Assembly: GCF_003236395.1 (NCBI RefSeq)
Contig: NZ_POUD01000038.1
Coordinates: 1-46,446 of the forward strand
Source: Nonomuraea aridisoli
GTDB lineage: Bacteria; Actinomycetota; Actinomycetes; Streptosporangiales; Streptosporangiaceae
Direction: 5' to 3'
Length of the DNA stretch: 46,446 bases
In this document: positions 1 to 10,491 of the stretch, in pieces
Position numbering within the stretch: position 1 is the first letter of the stretch
Layout: each line of letters opens with the position of its first letter
Translations under genes and position numbers: made by a program
The notes under the pieces: model-generated
Databases searched by the model: none
Told to the model about the DNA's origin: nothing
Seen by the model: the letters and a program-made list of their open reading frames with translations, nothing else

Positions 1-729
1 CCCCACGCCCGGGGCCCCTGGTCCCCCGACATGCTGCACGGCCGCCTGCTCGGCGGGCTCGCCGCCCGCGCGCTGGAGGACCGTCACGGCGAGCCGGGCC
101 TGCACTTCGCCCGGCTGACCGTCGACCTGTTCCGCAACAGCCCGTTGCTGCCGGTCACCGTCGAGACCTCCCTGGTCAGGGACGGCCGCCGGATCCGGGT
201 GGCGGACGCGGTGATCTCCACCTCCCAGGGCGCCATCGGCCGCGTCTCCGCCGTGCTGCTGCGCAAGGGCGAGCAGCCCGACGGCGAGCGCGCCGTCACC
301 ACGCCCCCGTGGGACGAGCAGCCCCCCTCCGGGCCGCCCGCCCAGGGACGCGGCGGCTGGATCCCGCCGTTCGAGCTGTGGCAGCTGTCCGGCTGGGGCC
401 TGCCCGGCCCCGGCCGGGTGTGGATGCGCGAGACGCACGCGCTGGTGGACGACGAGCCGCTCACCCCGCTCGTACGCGCCGCGCTGGCCGCCGACTTCGC
501 CAGCCCGCTCAGCAACTCCCAGCCCGACGGCCTGCGCTTCATCAACGCCGACTACACGCTGACGCTGGCCCGGCTGCCCGAGGGCGAGCTCGTCGGCCTG
601 GAGGCCACCGGGCACGCGAGCGCGGAGGGCGTCGCGACCGGCCAGGTCACGATGCACGACGCGGCGGGGCCGATCGGCTTCTGCCTGGTCACGGCCGTCG
701 CCAACCCGCCGATGCGCGGCACGCGCTGA
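1..729 (+). CDS. Thioesterase family protein (hotdog fold), 5' end outside the window
   Basis: The reading frame is open from base 1 and ends at TGA 727-729, giving 242 visible residues. An internal ATG at 31 could be mistaken for the start. The residues before it (HARGPWSPDM, with LHGRLLGGLAARALE following) are the usual N-terminal hotdog helix region of TesB-like acyl-CoA thioesterases, so the true start lies upstream. Two hotdog halves can be followed: an N-terminal one to about residue 105 and a C-terminal one with WMRETHALVDDEPLTPL and LRFINADYTL. Such proteins hydrolyse acyl-CoA thioesters in the cytoplasm; the substrate cannot be read from sequence. It converges on gnd with 4 bases between stops. 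Confidence 0.8.
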   Translation, partial: PHARGPWSPDMLHGRLLGGLAARALEDRHGEPGLHFARLTVDLFRNSPLLPVTVETSLVRDGRRIRVADAVISTSQGAIGRVSAVLLRKGEQPDGERAVTTPPWDEQPPSGPPAQGRGGWIPPFELWQLSGWGLPGPGRVWMRETHALVDDEPLTPLVRAALAADFASPLSNSQPDGLRFINADYTLTLARLPEGELVGLEATGHASAEGVATGQVTMHDAAGPIGFCLVTAVANPPMRGTR

Positions 730-733
730 GCGG

Positions 734-2158
734 TCAGGCCGGGCTCTCCGTGCGGTCGCCCGACCAGTCGGTGTGGAACGAGCCCTCCTTGTCGACCCGC
801 TGGTAGGTGTGCGCGCCGAAATAGTCGCGCAGCCCCTGCACCAGCGCGGCCGGCAGGCGGTCGCGGCGCAGCGCGTCGTAGTAGGCCAGGGCCGAGGAGA
901 AGCCGGGCGTCGGCACGCCGGTCCGCACCGCCGTGGTCACCACCCGCCGCCACGACTCCTGCGCCGTCTCCAGCGCCGCGGCGAACGTCGGGTCGGCCAG
1001 CAGCGTCGGCAGCTGCGGGTCGGCGTCGTACGCGGCCCGGATGCGGTCGAGGAACTTGGCGCGGATGATGCACCCGCCGCGCCAGATCGTGGCCATCGCC
1101 CCGAGGTCGAGGTCCCAGCCGTACTCCTTCGAGGCCGCCGCCATCTGGTCGAACCCCTGCGCGTACGCGACGATCTTGGAGGCGTACAGGGCCTGGCGCA
1201 CGTCCTCGACCAGCTCGCGCCCCTCCACCCCGGACAACTTCGGCCCCGCCAGCGACGCCGCCGCGGCCCGCTGCTCAGGGTGGCCCGACAGCGCCCGCGC
1301 GAACGTGGCCTCGGCGATGCCCGTCACCGGCACGCCCAGGTCGAGCGCGCTCTGCACCGTCCAGCGGCCGGTGCCCTTCTGCTCGGCCTGGTCCACCACG
1401 ACGTCCACGAACGGCTTGCCCGTCTCGGCGTCCACCTGGTCGAGCACCTCGGCGGTGATCTCGATCAGGTAGGAGTCGAGCTCGCCCCGGTTCCACTCCC
1501 GGAACACCTCCGCCAGCTCGGCCGGCGTCGCGCCCAGCGCCTGCCGCAGCAGGTCGTACGACTCCGCGATGAGCTGCATGTCGGAGTATTCGATGCCGTT
1601 GTGCACCATCTTCACGAAGTGACCCGCGCCGTCGGGGCCGACGTGCACGGAGCACGGCACGCCGTCGACCTGCGCCGCGATGTCCTGCAGGATCGGGCCG
1701 AGCGCCTCCCACGACTCCTTCGACCCGCCCGGCATGATGCTCGGGCCGTGCAGCGCGCCCTCCTCGCCGCCGGAGATGCCGGTGCCGACGAAGTGCAGGC
1801 CCTTCTCACGCAGCGCCGCCTCGCGCCGCCTGGTGTCCTCGAAGTGCGCGTTGCCGCCGTCGACGATCATGTCGCCCGGCTCCATCAGCTCGGCGAGCTG
1901 GTCGATCACCGCGTCGGTGCCGGCTCCGGCCTTCACCATGATGATCACTCGTCGCGGCCGCTTCAGCGAGGCCACGAACCCGGCGAGGTCCTCGGACGGC
2001 ACGAACGTGCCCTCCCCGCCGAACTCCTTGACCAGTTGCTGCGTGCGTCCGTGCGAGCGGTTGTGCACCGCCACCGCGTACCCGTGCCTGGCCAGGTTGC
2101 GGGCCAGGTTGCGCCCCATGGTCGCGAGGCCGGTGACGCCGATGTCTGCCAAGTCCAT
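734..2158 (-). CDS. gnd: 6-phosphogluconate dehydrogenase, decarboxylating
   Basis: Oxidative pentose-phosphate enzyme converting 6-phosphogluconate to ribulose-5-phosphate, CO2 and a reduced nicotinamide cofactor, cytoplasmic. The 474-residue length fits the long bacterial form. The N-terminal Rossmann motif reads DIGVTGLATMGRNLARN. The substrate signature ISGGEEGA and the catalytic segment KMVHNGIEY are present, and the C-terminal tail YFGAHTYQRVDKEG closes over the partner active site in this family. I start at ATG 2158 because AGAGGAGCT lies just upstream and the Rossmann strand begins immediately after. A start at 2227 would add 23 unrelated residues spanning an inverted repeat. It lies 61 bases downstream of the HAD gene on the same strand. 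Confidence 0.95.
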   Translation of the reverse strand: MDLADIGVTGLATMGRNLARNLARHGYAVAVHNRSHGRTQQLVKEFGGEGTFVPSEDLAGFVASLKRPRRVIIMVKAGAGTDAVIDQLAELMEPGDMIVDGGNAHFEDTRRREAALREKGLHFVGTGISGGEEGALHGPSIMPGGSKESWEALGPILQDIAAQVDGVPCSVHVGPDGAGHFVKMVHNGIEYSDMQLIAESYDLLRQALGATPAELAEVFREWNRGELDSYLIEITAEVLDQVDAETGKPFVDVVVDQAEQKGTGRWTVQSALDLGVPVTGIAEATFARALSGHPEQRAAAASLAGPKLSGVEGRELVEDVRQALYASKIVAYAQGFDQMAAASKEYGWDLDLGAMATIWRGGCIIRAKFLDRIRAAYDADPQLPTLLADPTFAAALETAQESWRRVVTTAVRTGVPTPGFSSALAYYDALRRDRLPAALVQGLRDYFGAHTYQRVDKEGSFHTDWSGDRTESPA

Positions 2159-2172
2159 CTCAGCTCCTCTAT

Positions 2173-2218
2173 GGGGAATACGGATGGTCCAGCCTCCGAG
2201 TTCGGAGGGATATTCCCC
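2173..2218. repeat. Nested inverted repeats upstream of gnd
   Basis: The outer arms GGGGAATA (2173-2180) and TATTCCCC (2211-2218) are perfect complements. Inside them sits a second inverted repeat, CCTCCGA (2193-2199) and TCGGAGG (2202-2208). The structure fills the 61-base gap between the HAD stop and the gnd start and lies just upstream of the gnd ribosome-binding site. No T-tract follows, so an operator or a leader hairpin is as likely as a terminator. Confidence 0.5.
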
Positions 2219-2219
2219 G

Positions 2220-2912
2220 TCAGTCACCCTGTCTTACGCCGAGCTCGTCCAGCCGGTCGAGCATGTCGGCCGGATCGGCGTACACCCGGAAGGCACCCGC
2301 CCGCTCGAGTTCCTCCCTGCCATACCCGCCCGACAACAGCCCGATGCCGAGCGCGCCCGCCCTGCGGGCGGCCAGCAGGTCCCACACGCTGTCGCCGACC
2401 ACCATGGCGTGCCGCGGGTCCACCCGCACCAGCGCTGCGCCCGCCAGGAACAGGTCGGGGTCGGGCTTGGCCCGGCGCACCAGGTCGCGGGTGACCATCG
2501 GCGTGTCGTCCGGCAGCCCCAGCATGCCCAGCGCCAGCCGCGCCGTACGGGCGTAGCCGCTGGTCGCGATGGCCCACGGCACGCCGCGCGAGGTCAGCTC
2601 GGCCAGCAGCTCCACCGCGCCCGGCAGCGGCCGGACCGAGTGGGCCTGCTCCTCGTAGGCCTCGGCGTGGGTGGTCTGCAGCTCCTCGATCTGCTCCGGT
2701 GTCAGCTTGAGCCCGGTCTCGCGCAACAACGCGCTGACGAACAGCCCGCCGCTCATGCCGATGCGCCGGTGGATCCGCCACACCGACAGGTCGATGCCCA
2801 TTCCCGACAACGCCTGCCGCCACGCCACCACGTGCTGGTAGACGCTGTCGATCAGGGTGCCGTCGAGATCGAACAGGAACGCGGGCGCCGGGGCCTCGGG
2901 GAAGTCCTCCAT
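2220..2912 (-). CDS. HAD-family phosphatase
   Basis: A 230-residue haloacid-dehalogenase-superfamily hydrolase. Motif I is FDLDGTLIDS near residue 14, with both aspartates. Motif II is ATSGYAR, motif III supplies K in RRAKPDPDLF, and motif IV is VVGDSVWDL. A helical cap lies between motifs I and II, as in subfamily I phosphoglycolate-phosphatase or beta-phosphoglucomutase-like enzymes. The substrate is a small phosphorylated metabolite that cannot be named from sequence. It is transcribed towards gnd on the same strand, which suggests sugar-phosphate clean-up, but that is only context. Its ATG lies 23 bases from the start of the divergent SDR gene. Confidence 0.85.
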   Translation of the reverse strand: MEDFPEAPAPAFLFDLDGTLIDSVYQHVVAWRQALSGMGIDLSVWRIHRRIGMSGGLFVSALLRETGLKLTPEQIEELQTTHAEAYEEQAHSVRPLPGAVELLAELTSRGVPWAIATSGYARTARLALGMLGLPDDTPMVTRDLVRRAKPDPDLFLAGAALVRVDPRHAMVVGDSVWDLLAARRAGALGIGLLSGGYGREELERAGAFRVYADPADMLDRLDELGVRQGD

Positions 2913-2935
2913 CCGTCCATGACACCATGGCAGGC

Positions 2936-3574
2936 ATGCGGATCATCATCGCGGGGGGACACGGGAAGATCGCGCTGCGGCTGGCCGCCCGGCTCGGATC
3001 GGGCGCGGTGGGGCTGGTGCGCAACCCGGCCCACGTCGCCGACGTCGAGGCCACGGGCGCCGAGGCCGTGGTGTGCGACCTGGAGAAGGCCGGCGTCGAG
3101 GAGGTCGCGCGGATCGTCGAGGGCGCCGACGCCGTCGTGTTCGCCGCGGGCGCGGGGCCCGGCAGCGGCGCGCCGCGCAAGGACACCGTCGACCGCGGCG
3201 CGTCCGTGCTGATGGCCGACGCGGCCGAGCGCACGGGCGTGCGGCGCTTCATCCAGATCTCCTCCATGGGCGCGGGCAAGCCGCCCGCCGGCGGCGACGA
3301 GGTGTGGGCCGCCTACATCAAGGCCAAGACCGAGGCCGAGGACGACCTGCGCCGCCGCGACCTCGCCTGGACGATCCTTCGCCCCGGCCGCCTGACCGAC
3401 GAGCCCGGCACCGGCCTGGTGCGGCTGGCCCCGGAGGTGCCGCCGGGCTCGATCCCGCGCGACGACGTGGCCGCCGTCATCATGGCGCTGCTCGACAACC
3501 CCGGCACGATCCACCGCACGCTCGAACTCGTCTCCGGCGACACTCCCGTCATCGAGCTCGTTGCGACAGAGTGA
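2936..3574 (+). CDS. NAD(P)-binding atypical SDR
   Basis: A 212-residue Rossmann protein beginning MRIIIAGGHGKIALRLAARL, with a GxxGxxA-type dinucleotide motif. ISSMGAG and a downstream YIKAKTEAEDDL segment match NAD(P)H-binding atypical SDRs of the YwnB/NmrA-like type. These usually reduce a small substrate or act as redox sensors; nothing here decides which. ATG 2927 would add MAG. I prefer 2936 because the family N-terminus starts at the beta strand and a weak GGCAGG precedes it. The stop is 5 bases from the aldo/keto reductase start, so the two genes are probably co-transcribed and coupled. Confidence 0.8.
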   Translation: MRIIIAGGHGKIALRLAARLGSGAVGLVRNPAHVADVEATGAEAVVCDLEKAGVEEVARIVEGADAVVFAAGAGPGSGAPRKDTVDRGASVLMADAAERTGVRRFIQISSMGAGKPPAGGDEVWAAYIKAKTEAEDDLRRRDLAWTILRPGRLTDEPGTGLVRLAPEVPPGSIPRDDVAAVIMALLDNPGTIHRTLELVSGDTPVIELVATE

Positions 3575-3579
3575 GAGGC

Positions 3580-4614
3580 GTGACTGAATATCGCGTACTC
3601 GGACGTACCGGTCTCCACGTCAGCCCGCTCTGCCTCGGGGCGATGATGTTCGGCGGATGGGGCAACCCCGACCCCGACGAGTCGGCCCGCATCATCGACC
3701 GGGCACTCGACTCCGGCGTCAACTTCATCGACACCGCCGACGTCTACGCCCGCGGCCAGTCGGAGGAGTACGTCGGCCGCGCCCTCGCCAAGTCCGGCAA
3801 GCGCGACCAGGTCGTGCTGGCCACCAAGTGCCACGGCGTCATGGGCGAGGGCCCCAACGAGCGCGGCAACTCCCGCCGCTGGATCTTCCAGGCCGTCGAG
3901 AACAGCCTGCGCCGCCTCGGCACCGACTGGATCGACCTCTACCAGATCCACCGTCCCGACCCGGGCACCGACGTCGAGGAGACCCTCGGCGCCCTGACCG
4001 ACCTCGTCCGCCAGGGCAAGGTCCGCTACGTCGGCAGCTCCACGTTCCCGGCGCACCAGGTCGTCGAGGCGCAGTGGGCCGCGCAGCGGCGCTCGCTGGA
4101 GCGGTTCGTGTGCGAGCAGCCGCCGTACTCCCTGCTCGTGCGCGGGATCGAGGCCGGCGTGCTGCCCGTGGCCGAGAAGTACGGCATGGGCGTCATCGTC
4201 TGGAGCCCGCTGGCCGGCGGCTGGCTGACCGGCCGCTACCGCAAGGGCCAGGAGCTGCCGCGCACGCGCCGCGCCGAGCGGCTGCCGCAGCGCTACGACC
4301 TGGAGCTGGAGCCCAACCAGCGCAAGCTCGACGCCGTCGAGCAGCTCGCCCGGCTGGCCGAGGAGGCCGGGCTCACGCTGATCCAGCTGGCGATCGCGTT
4401 CACCCTGCGGCACCCCGCGGTGACCTCGGCGATCATCGGGCCGCGCACCATGGAACACCTGGAGAGCCAGCTCGGCGCCGACGAGGTGCGGCTGAGCGAC
4501 GACGTGCTCGACCGCATCGACGAGATCGTCCCGCCGGGCGTCACGCTCAACCCGGCCGACGCCGGCTGGCAGCCGCCCGAGCTCACCGACGCCAGGCTGC
4601 GCCGCCGTCCGTGA
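3580..4614 (+). CDS. Aldo/keto reductase
   Basis: A 344-residue NADPH-dependent (beta/alpha)8-barrel oxidoreductase. The catalytic tetrad can be placed at D51 and Y56 (in DTADVYARG), K83 (ATKCHG) and H124 (YQIHRPD). The N-terminus YRVLGRTGLHVSPLCLGAMMFGG and the C-terminal cofactor region (SAIIGPRTMEHLESQL) are typical of the AKR branch that includes YajO/potassium-channel-beta-like enzymes. GTG 3580 puts this N-terminus in register; GTG 3571 would overlap the SDR stop and add three residues. It probably acts with the SDR gene just upstream. Substrate unknown. Confidence 0.9.
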   Translation: MTEYRVLGRTGLHVSPLCLGAMMFGGWGNPDPDESARIIDRALDSGVNFIDTADVYARGQSEEYVGRALAKSGKRDQVVLATKCHGVMGEGPNERGNSRRWIFQAVENSLRRLGTDWIDLYQIHRPDPGTDVEETLGALTDLVRQGKVRYVGSSTFPAHQVVEAQWAAQRRSLERFVCEQPPYSLLVRGIEAGVLPVAEKYGMGVIVWSPLAGGWLTGRYRKGQELPRTRRAERLPQRYDLELEPNQRKLDAVEQLARLAEEAGLTLIQLAIAFTLRHPAVTSAIIGPRTMEHLESQLGADEVRLSDDVLDRIDEIVPPGVTLNPADAGWQPPELTDARLRRRP

Positions 4615-4685
4615 CTTTGCCGAACACTGGCTATGACTTTCGGTACGGACGGCTAGATGTCCCCTGAGTACGAGGGGGGCGCAAG

Positions 4686-7184
<2,499 letters not shown>

Positions 7185-7202
7185 CGCCGTCGCGGTCGCC
7201 GG

Positions 7203-7856
7203 TCAACCGTGTCGCCGGCGCACGATCTCGTCGATCCAGACGGGCGCGAACGGGGACGTGCAGCCCGGGGAGGTCGGGTAGTCCTTGAGCACCTCGAGGC
7301 GCTCGCCGATGGCGATGGCGCGGGCGCGGTGCCCGGCGTGGTCGATCCCGATCTGCGCCAGGCAGTGGTTCATCGCCCACTGCAGGCGGCCGGGGGCGTC
7401 CTTCATCTCCGCCTCGATGACGTCGAGCAGACCCGCGAGGTCGAGGCCCTCGGGCCTCTTCGCCACCCGTTCGGTGGTCAGCGCCCAGCCGGCGCTCGCG
7501 ACGACCGGGTCCGGATCGGCGGACCAGGCCAGGCGCAGCTCCTCGGCGTGCGGGCTCTTCTTCACCACGTAGTTCACGAGCCAGTCGTGCACCTTGGGCG
7601 GGCGCGCCTGGCGCACCATGGCGTCCAGCTCGTCACGTTCGAACGCCTTCGGGCGGCTGATCAGGATCGCCAGCAGTCTCGCCGCCGTGTCACCCGTCTC
7701 CCAGAGGCGGCGCGCGAGGTCGTGATCGGTCTTCAGCCGCTTCGCGAGCGCGCGCAGCCTGCCGAGGTTCACGCCGTGATCGTCACCGTGTCTCTCGTTC
7801 ACCTCGCGGGTCTTCGGGTCCTCGAGCGCGGCCAGCTCGGCCATCACCTCGTCCAC
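7203..7856 (-). CDS. DNA alkylation repair protein, AlkD-like HEAT fold
   Basis: A 217-residue all-helical protein resembling AlkD-family HEAT-repeat DNA glycosylases (helical pairs such as LGRLRALAKRLKTDHDLARRLW and SAGWALTTERVA). AlkD proteins excise positively charged alkylated bases. This member belongs to the broader family, and I cannot confirm the catalytic aspartate from sequence alone. The GTG start at 7856 is preceded by GGGAGG six bases upstream, the best ribosome-binding site in the region. The open frame continues to 8459 but the upstream part is proline- and arginine-rich shadow sequence. It converges on clpC with an 18-base gap. Confidence 0.75.
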   Translation of the reverse strand: MDEVMAELAALEDPKTREVNERHGDDHGVNLGRLRALAKRLKTDHDLARRLWETGDTAARLLAILISRPKAFERDELDAMVRQARPPKVHDWLVNYVVKKSPHAEELRLAWSADPDPVVASAGWALTTERVAKRPEGLDLAGLLDVIEAEMKDAPGRLQWAMNHCLAQIGIDHAGHRARAIAIGERLEVLKDYPTSPGCTSPFAPVWIDEIVRRRHG

Positions 7857-7974
7857 CTCAAGCCTCCCTGTCCGTCCGTGGGAGCAGCCTACGGCGGAAG
7901 CCGGATCGCCGGCGTCCCGAAGGTTCCGGTGAATGGGCCTGGGCGGGGGAGCGGGCGCCGGGGAGGATGGGGGC

Positions 7975-8607
7975 ATGTTCTTCGAGCCGCCCCCGGCTGG
8001 GGAAGAGGTGGCCGGGCCCACGCCGCGACCGTGGGCGCTGCCGCCGTGGTTCGCGCCGCCCGCCGACGAGATGGGCGTCGTGGTGCCGGTCGGGACGGTG
8101 GTGGCGCGCACGGCGCACGTGGCCGTCACGGTGCCGTACGTGCGGGCGTACGGGAGCGGCTGCTCGATCGAGGTGGAGATCCTCGTGCGGCAGGGCGCGC
8201 TCTCCCCGAGCGAGGTGTGGGAGCTGCACATGTCGCTCTTCCCGGCGGCGTCCGTCAGATCGCGCGGCGACGGCGGCGGGCTGCCGGATCGCTTGCTGCG
8301 GTTCGGCGTGCGGTACGGCGACGGCACCAAGGCCACCACCGTCGAAGGCGGGTGGTCCCTGCGCCCGGACGCGGAGCCGCCGGCGGGGCCGCGCCTGAGC
8401 TGGCAGCCCACCGGCGGCGCGATCCGGGTGGGCCAGGAGATGCACGTCAGCCTGGCCACGTTGTGGCTGTGGCCGCTGCCGCCCGCGCAGGACGTCGAGT
8501 TCGCCGTGGAGTGGCCCCTGGGCGGCGTCGAGCTGGCCTTCGCCCCGCTGGACGGCGCCGCCGTCGTGGCCGCCGCCCAGCGGGTGGAGCCGTACTGGCC
8601 TGAATAG
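7975..8607 (+). CDS. Conserved hypothetical protein
   Basis: A 210-residue soluble protein that I do not recognise. It starts MFFEPPPAGEEVAG and has a proline-rich N-terminus (WALPPWFAPPADEMG). The rest is predicted beta-rich, with alternating hydrophobic strands such as HVAVTVPYVRAYG, a WELHMSLFPA segment and repeated tryptophans (LWLWPLPP, VEWPLGG). There is no signal peptide and no membrane segment. GGGGAGG lies upstream of ATG 7975. Its stop TAG (8605-8607) directly abuts the stop of the opposing EI gene. Similar small proteins of unknown function occur in actinomycetes; no role is assigned. Confidence 0.65.
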   Translation: MFFEPPPAGEEVAGPTPRPWALPPWFAPPADEMGVVVPVGTVVARTAHVAVTVPYVRAYGSGCSIEVEILVRQGALSPSEVWELHMSLFPAASVRSRGDGGGLPDRLLRFGVRYGDGTKATTVEGGWSLRPDAEPPAGPRLSWQPTGGAIRVGQEMHVSLATLWLWPLPPAQDVEFAVEWPLGGVELAFAPLDGAAVVAAAQRVEPYWPE

Positions 8608-10203
8608 TCACTCCCGGGCGGCGCGGGCGCGTTCGCGGCACTCCTCCAGCGTGAGACCGGCCAGGGCCTCGCGGACGGCGGGCACGCACACCGGCGCCAT
8701 CGACAGGCTCGTCACCCCCAGGCCCACCAGCAGCGGCGCGAGCGCCGGGTCGCCGGCCGCCTCCCCGCACACGCCGACCGGCTTGCCCGCCTCCGCGCCC
8801 GCCTGCGCGCACATCGCGATGAGCTCCAGCAGGGCGGGCTGGCGCGGGTCGAGCAGGTCGGCCAGAGCGGGATGCTGGCGGTCGGCGGCGAAGGTGTACT
8901 GGGCCAGGTCGTTCGTGCCGATGCTGAGGAAGTCCACCTCCCGCAGCAGCGCTCGCGCCCGCAGCGCCGCCGCCGGCACCTCGATCATCAGGCCGACCTT
9001 GGCGATGCCCTTGGCCCGCGCGGTGCGCGCGAACGCGGCCGCCTCCTCCACCGTGGTCACCATCGGCGCCATCACCCACGCCTGCGCGCCCGTCGCCTTG
9101 GCCGCCGCCGCGATCGCCTCCAGCTGGGTGTCCAGGACGCCGTCCAGCACCCGGTCGACCCGCAGGCCCCGCACACCGAGCGCCGGGTTCGGCTCGTCCG
9201 GCAGGCCCAGGAACGGCAGCGGCTTGTCGGTGCCGGCGTCGAGCGTGCGGATGATGACGCTCTCCGCCCGGCCCAGCACCTCGGCGTACGCGGCCACCTG
9301 CTCCTCGAACGGCGGCGCCTGCTTGCGGTCGAGGAACAGGAACTCCGTGCGGAACAGGCCCACGCCCTCGCCGTCGGGGACGAGGTCGGCGGCCGAGCCG
9401 ATGTTCAGCAGCAGCTTGACCGGGTGGCCGTCGGCGGTCCTGCCCGGGCCCTGGCTCGCGGCGAGCCGGGCCCGTTCGGCGCGGTCGCGCTCCCGGATCA
9501 GCTCGGCCTCCTCGCCGGTCAGGCCGACGGCGACCTCGCCGGTGGCGCCGTCCACGCCGACGAGCGTGCCGCCGGGGACGCCCGTGATGCCGCGGCAGGC
9601 CACGACGGCGGGCAGGCCGCGGCTGCGGGCCAGGATCGCCGTGTGGCTCGTCGGGCCGCCGCGCTCCGTGACGAGCGCGAGCACGTCGGGGCCCAGGCCC
9701 GCCGTGTCGGCGGGCGACAGGTCCTCGGCCACCAGCACGTACGGGTGACCGGGCGCGGGCAGGCCCGGCATCGGCAGGCCGAGCGTGAACGCCACCGCCC
9801 GGTGCTTGAGGTCGTCCAGGTCGGCGGCCCGCTCGGCGAGGTAGCCGCCGAGCGCGGAAAGAGCGTCGCGGTGCTGGGCGAAGGCCGCGTCGAGGGCGTG
9901 CGCCGCGTCCAGGCCGTCGCGGGCCCGGGCCTCGGCGTCCTCGCGCAGCGTCGGATCGTCGGCGATCATGGCGAGCGCCTCCAGGATCTCCGCCGCCTCG
10001 CCCTCGGCGGCCGCGGCTCTCCTGGTGAGGTCCGCGGCCACCGCCTCCAGCGCCGCGCCGACGGCCGCCGCCTCGGCGCCGGGGTCGGTGACCGGCCTGG
10101 GGGCGGGCAGCGCCGGCGGCCCCGCCATCCGGACCACCGGCCCGGCCGCCCGCCCCTGACTCACCCCGAGCCCGGCCAGCGCCTGGGTGGGGGTGTCAGG
10201 CAT
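8608..10203 (-). CDS. ptsI: PTS enzyme I (phosphoenolpyruvate-protein phosphotransferase)
   Basis: The first phosphocarrier of the sugar phosphotransferase system. It takes phosphate from PEP and passes it to HPr. The active-site histidine is H187 in GGPTSHTAILARS, close to H189 of the E. coli enzyme. The PEP-binding barrel follows, with LFRTEFLFLDR, the substrate-binding arginine segments and IGTNDLAQYTFAADR near the C-terminus. The 531 residues are slightly short for the family (about 550-575), with a compact N-terminal helical domain. ATG 10203 overlaps the last 8 bases of the HPr gene, so the two are translationally coupled. It is the last gene of the PTS operon. Confidence 0.95.
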   Translation of the reverse strand: MPDTPTQALAGLGVSQGRAAGPVVRMAGPPALPAPRPVTDPGAEAAAVGAALEAVAADLTRRAAAAEGEAAEILEALAMIADDPTLREDAEARARDGLDAAHALDAAFAQHRDALSALGGYLAERAADLDDLKHRAVAFTLGLPMPGLPAPGHPYVLVAEDLSPADTAGLGPDVLALVTERGGPTSHTAILARSRGLPAVVACRGITGVPGGTLVGVDGATGEVAVGLTGEEAELIRERDRAERARLAASQGPGRTADGHPVKLLLNIGSAADLVPDGEGVGLFRTEFLFLDRKQAPPFEEQVAAYAEVLGRAESVIIRTLDAGTDKPLPFLGLPDEPNPALGVRGLRVDRVLDGVLDTQLEAIAAAAKATGAQAWVMAPMVTTVEEAAAFARTARAKGIAKVGLMIEVPAAALRARALLREVDFLSIGTNDLAQYTFAADRQHPALADLLDPRQPALLELIAMCAQAGAEAGKPVGVCGEAAGDPALAPLLVGLGVTSLSMAPVCVPAVREALAGLTLEECRERARAARE

Positions 10204-10477
10204 GGGCCGGGTCCTCCGCGTCGAGGTCGCGGGACAGGAGCGCGGCCAGGGTGTCGAGCGCCTCCTCGGCGCCCGGGCCGTCGGCCTCCAGGGTCACCTC
10301 CGTGCCGTGGACGGCGCCCAGCGACAGCACGCCCAGCATGCTCTTGGCCGGCACCGTCTTCTCACCGGCCCGGATGGTCACCGCAACCCCCACGTTCATC
10401 GCCGCCTGCACGAACAGCTTGGCGGGACGGGCGTGCAGGCCGCTGGCCGAGGCCACGGTCACCGTACGCTGTGCCAT
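10196..10477 (-). CDS. ptsH: PTS phosphocarrier protein HPr
   Basis: A 93-residue histidine phosphocarrier between EI and EIIA. The phosphorylated residue is H15 in GLHARPA. The serine that is the regulatory site in Firmicutes is present as S46 (KSMLGVLSLG), although no HPr kinase gene is visible in the window. GAGGAGG lies upstream of ATG 10477. The stop codon overlaps the EI start, and the dehydrogenase stop lies 14 bases upstream. Its place inside a sugar-specific operon, rather than a separate general pts locus, is notable. Confidence 0.95.
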   Translation of the reverse strand: MAQRTVTVASASGLHARPAKLFVQAAMNVGVAVTIRAGEKTVPAKSMLGVLSLGAVHGTEVTLEADGPGAEEALDTLAALLSRDLDAEDPAHA

Positions 10478-10491
10478 GTCGAGCGCCTCCT

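Noticed and set aside
2159..2227. An upstream start for gnd
   Set aside because: The extension crosses the nested inverted repeat and has no 6PGDH similarity; AGAGGAGCT points to 2158.
773..2494. A long plus-strand frame opposite gnd
   Set aside because: Arginine- and histidine-rich reverse shadow of gnd and the HAD gene, with no ribosome-binding site or domain.
4615..4685. HspR-type (HAIR) operator upstream of clpC
   Set aside because: I looked for the CTTGAGT/ACTCAAG inverted repeat and did not find it; a TATGAC/TAGATG promoter match is too weak to list.
7857..8459. N-terminal extension of the AlkD-like gene
   Set aside because: Low-complexity shadow opposite the hypothetical gene at 7975; GGGAGG directly precedes GTG 7856.
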